Positions 36,054 through 44,015 of a stretch of 64,000 bases of DNA are shown here, in pieces (position 1 is the first letter of the stretch; each line of letters begins with the position of its first letter). Under the pieces are notes generated by a model, which made no database searches, was not told where the DNA came from, and worked only from the letters and a program-made list of their open reading frames with translations. Origin of the DNA: Nitricoxidireducens sp046726235 (GTDB taxonomy: Bacteria; Pseudomonadota; Gammaproteobacteria; Burkholderiales; Rhodocyclaceae); NCBI GenBank assembly GCA_046726235.1, contig JBKPAD010000013.1, positions 58,182 through 122,181 on the forward strand, read 5' to 3'. The position numbers were made by a program, and so were the translations under genes.

Positions 36054-36719
36054 TCAGTCGCTGCTGTTGGCGAAGCCGAGCAGGTGCAGCAGGCTGGTGA
36101 AGAGGTTGAACAGCGAGACGAACAGCGAGACGGTCGCCATGATGTAGTTGGTCTCGCCGCCGTGGATGATGTTCGAGGTCTCGAACAGGATCAGGCCCGA
36201 CATCAGCATCACGAAGGCCGCGGACACCGTCAGCGACAGCGCCGGAATCTGGAAGAAGATCGCGGCCAGGCCGGCGAGGAAGGCCACCAGCACGCCGACG
36301 GCGAGGAAGCCGCCCATGAAGCTGAAGTCCTTGCGCGTGGTCAGGGCGTAGCCGGAGAGGCCGAGGAAGATCGCGGCGGTGCCGGCCATCGCCATCATCA
36401 CCGTCTGCGTGCCGTTGGGCAGGTTCAGGTAGTGGCTGACGATCGGGCCGAGCGTGTAGCCCATGAAGCCGGTGAGGGCGAACACCGAGACGATGCCCCA
36501 GCCGCTGTTGCGCAGCTTGGTGGTGGCGAACAGCAGGCCGAAGTAGCCGATCAGCGTGATGATCAGGCCGGGGTGCGGCAGGTTCAGCGCGACGGAAACG
36601 CCCGCCGTGGCGGCGGCGAACAGCAGCGTCATCGACAGCAGCGTGTACGTGTTGCGGATGACCTTGTTGGTCGCAAGGACGGACTCGGCGGCGTGCCGTT
36701 GTTGCATGACGACTTGCAT
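36054..36719 (-). CDS. Bax inhibitor-1 / YccA family membrane protein
   Basis: This 221-residue protein has seven TM helices with the UPF0005/BI-1 marks TLLSMTLLFAAATAGV, ALTGFMGYTLGPI and LILFETSNIIHGGETNYIMATVSLFVSLFNLF. The family forms pH-sensitive calcium leak channels or, like YccA, modulates FtsH proteolysis. It lies next to the calcium exchanger and ATPase, which fits ion homeostasis. It is transcribed divergently from the nhaR-type gene. Confidence 0.92.
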   Translation of the reverse strand: MQVVMQQRHAAESVLATNKVIRNTYTLLSMTLLFAAATAGVSVALNLPHPGLIITLIGYFGLLFATTKLRNSGWGIVSVFALTGFMGYTLGPIVSHYLNLPNGTQTVMMAMAGTAAIFLGLSGYALTTRKDFSFMGGFLAVGVLVAFLAGLAAIFFQIPALSLTVSAAFVMLMSGLILFETSNIIHGGETNYIMATVSLFVSLFNLFTSLLHLLGFANSSD

Positions 36720-36766
36720 GATCGGGACTCCTTTGGGTTTCAGACAGCCGGCACTCTAGCGCAGCG

Positions 36767-36811
36767 GTGACACCTCCAGCAAATCGAATATAGTTTAGGC
36801 ATCGTTCGATT
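36767..36811 (+). promoter_or_regulatory. nhaR promoter with inverted repeats
   Basis: GTGACA (36767-36772) and TATAGT (36789-36794) are spaced by 16 bases on the plus strand. The -10 is bracketed by a 7-base inverted repeat, AATCGAA (36782-36788) and TTCGATT (36805-36811), and TTTAGGC occurs twice. This arrangement suits autoregulation by the LysR-type product. Confidence 0.45.
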
Positions 36812-36825
36812 TAGGCGATGTTTCC

Positions 36826-37785
36826 ATGGCGACGCTCAATTACAAGCACTTGCGCTACTTTTGGATGGTCGCGAAGTCGGGGGGCATTGCGCGTGCCAGC
36901 GAGCGCCTGCACCTGACGCCGCAATCGATCAGCGGCCAGTTGCGCGAACTCGAGGAACAGCTCGGCGCCGAGCTGTTCCGCCGCGCCGGACGCGGCCTCG
37001 AACTCACCGACATGGGCCGCCGCATCCTCTCCTACGCCGAGGAGATATTCACCCTCGGCGACGAGCTGATGGACGTCGTCAAGAACGAGTCCGCGCGCAC
37101 CAGCCTGCCGTTCCGCGTCGGCATCGCCGACTCGGTGCCGAAGGCGGTCACCTACTGGCTGGTCGAACCGGCGCTGCGCCTCGAAGAGCCGCTGCGCCTG
37201 ATCTGCCGCGAAGGCCGGCTGGCCTCGCTGCTCGCCGACCTCGCCGTGCACCGCCTCGACATGGTGATCGCCGACCGGCCGATGCCGGCCAACCTCAACG
37301 TGCGCGGCTACAGCCACCTGCTCGGCGAGAGCACGCTGACGCTGTTCGGCGCCAGCGCACTGCTGAAGACGCTGCCGGGGAGCTTCCCGGCGCTGCTCGC
37401 CGGCGCGCCCTTCCTGATGCCCGGCGAGGATGTCGCGGTCCGGCCGCGGCTCGCGCAGTGGCTGGAAGCGCAGAAGCTGCATCCGCGCGTGGTCGGCGAG
37501 TTCGACGACAGCGCGCTGCTGGCGGCCTTCGGCCAGGCCGGGGCCGGCCTGTTCGTGGCGCCGACGGCGATTGCGGACTACGTGCGGGAGCAGTATCGCG
37601 TCGAGCCGGTGGGCGAAATCGACGGCGTTACGGAACAGGTTTACGCGATCACCACCGAGCGGCGCCTGTCGCATCCCGCCATCGTCGCCATCAGCCAGAC
37701 GGCGCAGCACGAAGTCTTCGGCAGGACTGCGGCCCCGGCGCCACCGGCGCCGGCCAGCGGCCGCCGGCGCAAGAAGAAGTCCTAG
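36826..37785 (+). CDS. nhaR: NhaR-type LysR transcriptional activator
   Basis: This 319-residue LysR-type regulator of sodium/proton antiporter genes has a winged helix-turn-helix at residues ~5-65 (YKHLRYFWMVAKSGGIARAS, then LHLTPQSISGQLRELEEQLG). The C-terminal effector domain matches the NhaR group (RVGIADSVPKAVTYWLVEPAL and FGQAGAGLFVAPTAI). A basic Lys/Arg tail ends the protein. NhaR senses sodium and activates nha genes; an nhaD gene lies 0.4 kb downstream on the other strand. Its stop overlaps the convergent small secreted protein gene by four bases. Confidence 0.88.
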   Translation: MATLNYKHLRYFWMVAKSGGIARASERLHLTPQSISGQLRELEEQLGAELFRRAGRGLELTDMGRRILSYAEEIFTLGDELMDVVKNESARTSLPFRVGIADSVPKAVTYWLVEPALRLEEPLRLICREGRLASLLADLAVHRLDMVIADRPMPANLNVRGYSHLLGESTLTLFGASALLKTLPGSFPALLAGAPFLMPGEDVAVRPRLAQWLEAQKLHPRVVGEFDDSALLAAFGQAGAGLFVAPTAIADYVREQYRVEPVGEIDGVTEQVYAITTERRLSHPAIVAISQTAQHEVFGRTAAPAPPAPASGRRRKKKS

Positions 37786-38207
37786 CGGCCCGGCAGGCCG
37801 AGCTTCGCCAGCGCTTCGGCGTGCGTCCTGCCGGTCGTCGCGCGACGCGCCTCGACGTAGTTGCGCATGGCATCCTGCATCGTCAGGCCAGGCTTGGCGA
37901 ACAGCGCCAGCGCCTCGAGCATCTCGAGCGGCGTGGCGCGAGTGCGCGTCATATCGAGGAACCAGCGCGCGGTACGCTCGCAATGCGCGGCGACCGCCTT
38001 CTCGTCTTCACGGTAGGCCTTGGCGGCCTTCGCCAGCGCAGCGCGCGCGGAGACCACGCGCGGATCGGCGGCGCCGACGTCCTCACGCAGCGAGGAAGCG
38101 ACGATGCCGCGGGCAGGATCGTCGCCCTCGAGCACCGTGACCTTGGCCGGATCGGCGGCAGCGGCAAGGGAGAACAACACGGCGGCAACGGCGAGCGAGC
38201 GTTTCAT
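37782..38207 (-). CDS. small secreted protein of unknown function
   Basis: This 141-residue protein starts with a short signal peptide (MKRSLAVAAVLFSLAAA). The mature part is helical, with one Cys and charged Ala-rich segments. It is not a family I recognise. It lies 9 bases after the nhaD stop in the same direction, so it is probably co-transcribed with the antiporter and may act in the periplasm. Confidence 0.7.
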   Translation of the reverse strand: MKRSLAVAAVLFSLAAAADPAKVTVLEGDDPARGIVASSLREDVGAADPRVVSARAALAKAAKAYREDEKAVAAHCERTARWFLDMTRTRATPLEMLEALALFAKPGLTMQDAMRNYVEARRATTGRTHAEALAKLGLPGR

Positions 38208-38216
38208 GCGGTTCTC

Positions 38217-39581
38217 CTAGCGATAGCCGGCATCGGTGGCGCCGCCGACCGGCGCGGCCGGCTGCGAGACCTCGGCGGCCGGCGCGCCCCCCTTGTTCAG
38301 CGGCTGCGGATGCCAGCCGAGCAGCACCACCATCGCCATGAAGCCGACGATGTAAGCGAGGGCGACGTGCCAGCCGTGGCGCAGCCACTGGCCGGCCGAC
38401 TTGGCTTCGGGATACATGTTGGACAGCGCCACGCCGGCCGAGGAACCGAACCACAGCATCGAGCCGCCGTAGCCGACGCCGAAGGCGAGGAAGCCCCAGT
38501 CGTAGCCGTCCTGGCGGATCGCCAGCGCCGTCAGCGGGATGTTGTCGAACACGGCCGAGACGAAGCCGAGGCCGAAGGCCGTCTGCCACGAGGCGGCCGG
38601 CAGCGTCTCCACCGGCATCATCGAAGCCGTGGTGACGAGGAACAGCAGGAAGAACGTGCCCTTGAGCGATTCGCCCAGCACTTCCCAGTCGTGGCGACGC
38701 ACCGGGATCGTGACGGCGATCGCCGCCCAGACGGCGACGCCGATGAAGGGGAAGGTGTCGCTGATCGCCGTGTAGTGGGTGTTCACGACGATGTTGGTCG
38801 CCATCGCGAAGACCAGGATCAGGCCGACGATGAAAATGCGGCCCCAGTCGACGTGGGTGTGCTCGTGGCTGTGCTTGAGGATCGGCGAGTAGGCATGCTG
38901 CTGTTTGGCGGCGAAGTAGCCCGAGATCGCCAGGGCGATGGCCGAGGCGAGGATGGCTTCGAACACCTGGCCCGGCGCGACGCCGGCGATCCACATCATG
39001 GTCGTTGTCGTGTCGCCGACGACCGAGAAGGCGCCGCCGGCATTCGAGGCGGCGACGATGGCGGCGAGGTAGCCGATGTGCACCTTGGCCTTGAACAGGC
39101 GGTGGGCCATGGCGCCGCCGATCAGCGCCGCGGCGATGTTGTCGAGGAAGGAGGAGATCACCCAGACCATCGCCAGCAGCACGAAGGCGCCCTTCCATTC
39201 GCCGGGCAGGAACTTCGGCAGGATTTCCGGGACGCGACTCTTCTCGAAGTGGCGCGCCAGGATCGCGAAGCCCATCAGCAGACAGAAGAGGTTAGCCAGT
39301 GTCACCCACTCGTGGCCGAGGTGGGCGGCGAAGCCCGCGACGCCGGGGCCGGTCTTGAAGCCGGTGACGGCGATCTTGTATATCGCCACCGCCGAGACGC
39401 CGGCGAGGGCGACGTTGAAGGTCTGGTTGTGGAGCAGCGCGACGCCCAGCAGCGTCAGCGCAAATAGAAAGAACTCGATCGGGATGCCGGCGATCGCGGG
39501 GCCCTCGGCCGCCGCTGCGAAGGCGCTGACTCCCATCAGCATCAGACCTGCGGCAATGCGCATAGGAAGCTTCTTGTACAT
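38217..39581 (-). CDS. nhaD: NhaD-type sodium/proton antiporter
   Basis: This 454-residue ion transporter exchanges Na+ or Li+ for protons. It has a signal-like first helix, then ~12 TM segments with the NhaD/IT-superfamily marks SSFLDNIAAALIGG, ASNAGGAFSVVGDTTTTMMW and GYGGSMLWFGSSAGVALSN. The ATG at 39581 has AGGAAAG upstream. A cytoplasmic His-rich loop (HSHEHTHVDWG) sits mid-protein and could sense pH or metal. An NhaR-type regulator nearby supports the role. A transporter of the related ArsB/CitM group is a less likely alternative. Confidence 0.92.
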   Translation of the reverse strand: MYKKLPMRIAAGLMLMGVSAFAAAAEGPAIAGIPIEFFLFALTLLGVALLHNQTFNVALAGVSAVAIYKIAVTGFKTGPGVAGFAAHLGHEWVTLANLFCLLMGFAILARHFEKSRVPEILPKFLPGEWKGAFVLLAMVWVISSFLDNIAAALIGGAMAHRLFKAKVHIGYLAAIVAASNAGGAFSVVGDTTTTMMWIAGVAPGQVFEAILASAIALAISGYFAAKQQHAYSPILKHSHEHTHVDWGRIFIVGLILVFAMATNIVVNTHYTAISDTFPFIGVAVWAAIAVTIPVRRHDWEVLGESLKGTFFLLFLVTTASMMPVETLPAASWQTAFGLGFVSAVFDNIPLTALAIRQDGYDWGFLAFGVGYGGSMLWFGSSAGVALSNMYPEAKSAGQWLRHGWHVALAYIVGFMAMVVLLGWHPQPLNKGGAPAAEVSQPAAPVGGATDAGYR

Positions 39582-39626
39582 GTTGTCTTTCCTACAAAGG
39601 AACAAAAATGAAGAGGGTTAAGCAAC

Positions 39627-40223
39627 TCACGGGCCACGCCGCGGCGGACGCATGGACGCCATGACGCCGGCAATGCGCTCGGCCACCTCGGACGAGGGCA
39701 TGGCATAGGCGAACTTGAGCAGGAAGCCGCCGTCGGGGCCGAGCAGGTACATGCCGGCGGAGTGGTCGACCGAGTAGCGGTCGGCCGGGGCGCCCGGCTC
39801 GAAGACCTTCTCGTAGCGCACCTTGAAGCGGTCGGCGGCGCTGCGCACGAGCTCCGGCGTACCTGTCAGGGCGATGATGCGGGGGTCGAAGTGCGCCGTG
39901 TATTCGCGCAGGATCGCCGGCGTGTCGCGCTCGGGGTCCACCGAGACGAAGATCGCCTGCAGGCCGGCGGCCCGGTCGCCGAGGCGCTTGAGGACGTCCG
40001 CCATCTCGACCAGCGTGGTCGGGCAAATGTCGGGGCAATACGTATAGCCGAAGGTGATGAGCTGGAAGCGGCCCTTGAAGTCGCCTTCGGTGACGGCGCG
40101 GCCGTTGGCATCGCGCAGCAGGTAGCGGGCAACGATGCCGGCCGGCAGCGGTTCCTCGGCGTCGGCCGCGAAGGCCGGAGCGGCCAGCGCCGCCGCGAGC
40201 AGCAGGGCGGCGAGCGCCTTCAC
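39627..40223 (-). CDS. SCO1/SenC family copper chaperone
   Basis: This thioredoxin-fold protein (198 residues) delivers copper or reduces thiols for the CuA site of cytochrome oxidase. It has a signal peptide (VKALAALLLAAALAAPAFA read from a GTG start), the copper-binding YCPDICPT (C-x3-C) and the conserved histidine in VDHSAGMYLLG. The periplasmic, membrane-tethered or soluble location is inferred. GTG at 40223 overlaps the upstream gene stop by four bases (GTGA), which fixes the start. Confidence 0.9.
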   Translation of the reverse strand: MKALAALLLAAALAAPAFAADAEEPLPAGIVARYLLRDANGRAVTEGDFKGRFQLITFGYTYCPDICPTTLVEMADVLKRLGDRAAGLQAIFVSVDPERDTPAILREYTAHFDPRIIALTGTPELVRSAADRFKVRYEKVFEPGAPADRYSVDHSAGMYLLGPDGGFLLKFAYAMPSSEVAERIAGVMASMRPPRRGP

Positions 40224-40579
40224 TGGACGCCGGCGCGCTTGGCGGCGTCCTGCAGCTTGAGATCGGCGGCCTCGAGGCGCAGCGCGAGCATCACTTCCTC
40301 CGGGCAGGGCTGGTTGCCGGCGGTCTGGGCGCGGAAGGCGTCGCTCGACGCGTTCTCGTAGGCCTCGCCGAAACGGCGCGTCTTCGGCGCGCGCAGCAGC
40401 ATCATGGCCTTGGCCTTCGGCAGCAGGTCCTTGTAGCCGCAGGCGAGCGCCGTGCCGTTGACGCGGCCGAGTTCGGCCACGCCGGCGAGCAGGTCGGCGA
40501 CGGCCGGCGGCTCGGCGGGCTCGGCTTGTGCGGCGCCGGCGACCAGGGTGGCGAGCAAGAGTGCGAGCAGGCGTTTCAT
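40220..40579 (-). CDS. small secreted Cys-pair protein of unknown function
   Basis: This 119-residue protein has a signal peptide (MKRLLALLLATLVAGAAQA). The mature part is helical with two cysteines (LACGYKDLL and NQPCPEEV) that could form a disulfide. No family recognised. AAGGAG lies 8 bases before the ATG at 40579. A perfect TATAAT on the same strand lies just upstream. Coupling to the SCO gene suggests a role in periplasmic redox or metal handling, which is inference. Confidence 0.72.
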   Translation of the reverse strand: MKRLLALLLATLVAGAAQAEPAEPPAVADLLAGVAELGRVNGTALACGYKDLLPKAKAMMLLRAPKTRRFGEAYENASSDAFRAQTAGNQPCPEEVMLALRLEAADLKLQDAAKRAGVQ

Positions 40580-40605
40580 CGGGGGCAACTCCTTGAAGGG
40601 CCGCC

Positions 40606-40611
40606 AATTAT
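40606..40611 (-). promoter_or_regulatory. perfect -10 (TATAAT) upstream of the SCO operon
   Basis: TATAAT on the minus strand lies 27 bases upstream of the small secreted protein start, predicting transcription from about 40599. No convincing -35 is present, so an activator may be needed. The divergent antiporter gene starts 52 bases away. Confidence 0.45.
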
Positions 40612-40662
40612 AGGGACCTTAGCCCTTACAATCGAGGCCGCAATTCAACCCCCCGGACAGCC

Positions 40663-42393
40663 GTGCACAACGAACTTTTCGTCATCCTGCTGCTGCTGAG
40701 CTGCGCCGTGATCGCGGTGGCGGCGGCGCGGCGCGCGCGGCTGCCGACGATGCTCGCCTATCTGGCGATCGGCATCTCGCTCGGACCGCACGGCGCTGCC
40801 CTGCTGCCCCACGACGCGAACGTCGCCAGCCTGGCCGAGTTCGGCGTCGTCTTCCTGATGTTCTCGATCGGCCTCGAGTTCAGCCTCGCCCGGCTCAAGG
40901 CGATGCGCTCGCTGGTGTTCGGCTTCGGCGCCGCGCAGATGACCGTCACCGCGGCGGCGACCTGGCTCGTCACCAGCTACGGCTACGACCAGAACTGGCG
41001 CGCCGGCATGGCGGTCGGCCTCGCCGTGGCGATGTCGTCGACCGCCATCGTCGCGCGCATGCTCTCCGAGCGCTTCGAGCTGCATTCGCGTTCCGGCCGC
41101 CAGACGATGGGCGTGCTGCTGTTCCAGGACCTCGCAGTGGTGCCCTGCCTGATCCTGATTCCCGCGCTCGCCGATCCCAACGTCAATCCGGCGTACGCGC
41201 TTTCCATCGGCGCCCTCCAGGCGGCTGCCGCGCTGGCGGTGCTGCTCGTCGCCGGCCAATGGGTGACCAAGCGCGTCTTCGACACCGTTGCCCGCCAGCG
41301 CTCCGAAGAGCTGTTCGTGCTGACGACGCTGTGGATCGTCGTCGCGCTCGCCTACACCACCTTCGCCACCGGCCTGTCGCTGGCGCTCGGCGCCTTCGTC
41401 GGCGGCATGCTGATCTCGGAAACCATCTACCGCCACCAGGTCGAGGCCGACATCCGGCCGTTCCGCGACGTGCTGCTGGGACTGTTCTTCGTCACCGTCG
41501 GCATGATGCTAGACGTCGGCTTCGTGCTCGCCAACCTGCACCGGCTGCTGCTGGCCGTATTGCTGCTGATCGTCGGCAAGGGCGTCGTCGTCATGCTGCT
41601 GGCGCTGATGGCGAAGAGCCCGGCGAACATCGCGCTGCGCACCTCGGCCCAGCTCGCCCAGGCCGGCGAATTCGGCCTGGTGCTGATCGAGCTCGCCTAC
41701 CAGCTCAAGCTGATCCCGACCGACGTGTTCCAGGTCACGCTGGCAGCGATGCTGATCTCGATGTTCGCGGCCCCCTTCCTGATCGAGCGTGCCGCCAACC
41801 TCGGCGGCCAGATGGCGAAGGGCGACTGGGCGCACAAGGCGAAGGCCATCCACGACGTCGCCGTCGGCGCCTTCGGCATGAACCGCCACGTCATCGTCTG
41901 CGGCTACGGCCGCACCGGGCGGCGCATCGGCGAATTCCTCGCCGCCGAGCAGATCCCGTTCATCGCCCTCGACGTCGATCCGCAGCAGGTCAGGCACGCC
42001 GCCGTCGTCGGCGGCAAGCTCGCCTTCGGCAGCGCCGACCGCAGCGAAGTGCTGATGGCGGCGGGCCTGCCGCGGGCGCGCGCCGTGGTCGTCGCCTATC
42101 CGGACGCGCATTCGGCCGAACGCGTCGTCCGCCTGGTACGCAGCCATCGCACCGACATCCCGGTCGTCGTGCGAGCCTTCGACGAATCGACGGTCGCGCG
42201 ACTCAAGCAGGCCGGCGCGACCGAAGTCATCCCGGAAGTCCTCGAGGGCAGCCTGATGATCGCCGCCGAGACGCTGGTGCAGCTCGGCGTCCCCGTCGAG
42301 CAGGCGATGGCGCGGGTGCGGGCTGCGCGCGGCGAGCGCTACGCCAGCCTGCGCGAGTACTACCGCGAGTTCATCAAGACCGACGAATCCTAG
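40663..42393 (+). CDS. CPA2 family (KefB-like) cation/proton antiporter with TrkA-N domain
   Basis: This 576-residue membrane protein has ~12 TM helices of the sodium/hydrogen exchanger fold (~1-375), including ALGAFVGGMLISETIYRH and QAGEFGLVLIELAYQ. An RCK/TrkA-N nucleotide-binding domain follows (~405-520) with the Rossmann motif VIVCGYGRTGRRIGEFL. KefB/KefC-like proteins export potassium in exchange for protons and are gated by glutathione adducts or NADH. No KefG-type partner is adjacent. The start is GTG at 40663; no better ATG is near. Confidence 0.9.
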   Translation: MHNELFVILLLLSCAVIAVAAARRARLPTMLAYLAIGISLGPHGAALLPHDANVASLAEFGVVFLMFSIGLEFSLARLKAMRSLVFGFGAAQMTVTAAATWLVTSYGYDQNWRAGMAVGLAVAMSSTAIVARMLSERFELHSRSGRQTMGVLLFQDLAVVPCLILIPALADPNVNPAYALSIGALQAAAALAVLLVAGQWVTKRVFDTVARQRSEELFVLTTLWIVVALAYTTFATGLSLALGAFVGGMLISETIYRHQVEADIRPFRDVLLGLFFVTVGMMLDVGFVLANLHRLLLAVLLLIVGKGVVVMLLALMAKSPANIALRTSAQLAQAGEFGLVLIELAYQLKLIPTDVFQVTLAAMLISMFAAPFLIERAANLGGQMAKGDWAHKAKAIHDVAVGAFGMNRHVIVCGYGRTGRRIGEFLAAEQIPFIALDVDPQQVRHAAVVGGKLAFGSADRSEVLMAAGLPRARAVVVAYPDAHSAERVVRLVRSHRTDIPVVVRAFDESTVARLKQAGATEVIPEVLEGSLMIAAETLVQLGVPVEQAMARVRAARGERYASLREYYREFIKTDES

Positions 42394-42402
42394 CCGGCGC
42401 GC

Positions 42403-43065
42403 TCAGGCGCCGGCGACGATGACGATGTGCACGCGGTACGGCCCGTGCGCCCCGAGCACGATGGTCTGCTCGATGTCGCCGGTACGCGACGGCCCGGAGA
42501 TGAAGCTGACGGCGCGCGGCAGTTCGCCGCGCTCGGCGCGCGCGAGATTCCAGCCCTCTTCCATGCCCGGCACGATGCGCGACGCGGCGACGACGGCGAC
42601 GTGCGTCTCCGGCAGCAGGCTGACGCTGCCCGGCGTGTCCGGGCCGGACAGCAGCATCAGGGTGCCGGTCTCGGCAATGGCGCAGAAGCTGCCGGTGATG
42701 CCGACCAGGTCGGCGTCGCGGGCGGCGCGCGCCTCGACCTGCAGCCCGGACGCGGCCCACGGCAGCGCCGCGAGCCCCGGCCAGCAGACGGACTTGTCAC
42801 CGAGGTCGAGCCCGGCGAGATAACGCGCCACCGCAGCCGGAACATCGGCCTCGCTGGCGACGAGGTCGACGCTGCTCGACAGCGCCTCTGACTTTTCGCG
42901 AAAGCGCGTCAGCAGCGCCGCCGCTTCGGCAGCCACCGCCGGACGCGGTCCCTGGTTGCGCGCCGCCATCCAGACGTCGATGCCGGCGTTCGCGGTCGCC
43001 GCGTTGTCGGCGTTGCGCCCGAGATGCGAACGCACCCGGCCGAGGATGTCTTCGCGTGTCGTCAT
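42403..43065 (-). CDS. lutC: LutC-type lactate utilisation protein
   Basis: This 220-residue LUD-domain protein is one of three subunits of the LutABC L-lactate-oxidising complex. It has the LUD signature with GITGSFCAIAETGTLMLLSGP and the final GAHGPYRVHIVIV. The N-terminus (MTTREDILGRVRSHLGR) is canonical. It is the last gene of the lut operon, separated from lutB by the inserted D-2-hydroxyacid dehydrogenase gene, whose stop lies 1 base upstream of its start. Confidence 0.9.
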   Translation of the reverse strand: MTTREDILGRVRSHLGRNADNAATANAGIDVWMAARNQGPRPAVAAEAAALLTRFREKSEALSSSVDLVASEADVPAAVARYLAGLDLGDKSVCWPGLAALPWAASGLQVEARAARDADLVGITGSFCAIAETGTLMLLSGPDTPGSVSLLPETHVAVVAASRIVPGMEEGWNLARAERGELPRAVSFISGPSRTGDIEQTIVLGAHGPYRVHIVIVAGA

Positions 43066-43066
43066 G

Positions 43067-44014
43067 TCATGCCACCCTGTTTCTCGGCTCGCCGCGCACG
43101 AAGGCCTCGATGTTGTCGATCAGCTGGTCGGCGAGGGTCTGCATCGCGCCGGCCGAGGCCCAGGCGACGTGCGGCATGAGGATGAAATTCGGCAGGTCGA
43201 GGTCGAGCAGCGGGTTGCCGTCGCGCGGCGGCTCCTGCGAGAGCACGTCGAAGCCGGCGCCCGCGATCCAGCCTTCCTTCAGCGCACGCACCAGCGCCTG
43301 CTCGTCGACGAGGCCGCCGCGTGCCGTGTTGATCAGCAGCGCATCGCGCTTCATGGCGCGCAGTTCGGGCTCGCCGACCATGCCGCGCGTTTCGGCGTTG
43401 AGCGGGCAATGGAGCGAGACGACGTCCGCCGTCACCAGCAGGGTTTCGAAGGACACATAGCCTTCGCGCACAGCGGCGGCGCCCTTGCGCTCGCCCCAGA
43501 TCACCTTCATGCCGAAACCCTCGGCGAGCGTCGCCACGCCTTGGCCGAGAGAGCCGCGGCCGATGAGGCCGAGGGTCGAGCCGTGCAGGTCGCGGATCGG
43601 GTGGTCGAAGAAGCAGAACATCGGCGCCTGCTGCCACTTGCCGGCCTTGAGGTCGGCGCGATAGGCAAGCAGCTGGCGGCGCAGGGCCAGCATCAGCATC
43701 ATCACGTGCTCGGGCACCGCATGGACGGCATAGCCGCGGATGTTGCACACCGGCAGGCCATGCTCGCGGCACCAGGCCAGGTCGATGTTGTCGGTGCCGG
43801 TGGCGGCGCCGGCGATCAGTTTCAGGTTCGGCAGGCGGTCGAGCAGTTCCGCCGTCATCTTCACCTTGTTGGTGATGACGATGGTCGCGTCCTTGAGGCG
43901 ATCGAAGACCTGCTCCGGCGTCGTGGCCGGGTACTCGTCCCAGACATGGTCGAAGGCCGGCCGGCGCACGTCGGCACGGATCGAATCGCGTTCGAGAAAG
44001 ACGATGCGGTGCAT
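43067..44014 (-). CDS. D-2-hydroxyacid dehydrogenase
   Basis: This NAD(P)-dependent dehydrogenase (315 residues) interconverts 2-oxo acids and D-2-hydroxy acids such as glycerate/hydroxypyruvate or lactate/pyruvate. It has the Rossmann motif LGLIGRGSLGQGVA (G-x-G-x2-G), then catalytic Arg in INTARGGLV, Glu in LSQEPPRDG and His in PHVAWAS. Substrate is not fixed by the sequence; hydroxypyruvate/glycerate reductase is the best guess. Its place inside the lut operon, between lutB and lutC, suggests it supplies or removes a D-hydroxy acid in the same pathway. Confidence 0.9.
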   Translation of the reverse strand: MHRIVFLERDSIRADVRRPAFDHVWDEYPATTPEQVFDRLKDATIVITNKVKMTAELLDRLPNLKLIAGAATGTDNIDLAWCREHGLPVCNIRGYAVHAVPEHVMMLMLALRRQLLAYRADLKAGKWQQAPMFCFFDHPIRDLHGSTLGLIGRGSLGQGVATLAEGFGMKVIWGERKGAAAVREGYVSFETLLVTADVVSLHCPLNAETRGMVGEPELRAMKRDALLINTARGGLVDEQALVRALKEGWIAGAGFDVLSQEPPRDGNPLLDLDLPNFILMPHVAWASAGAMQTLADQLIDNIEAFVRGEPRNRVA

Positions 44015-44015
44015 G

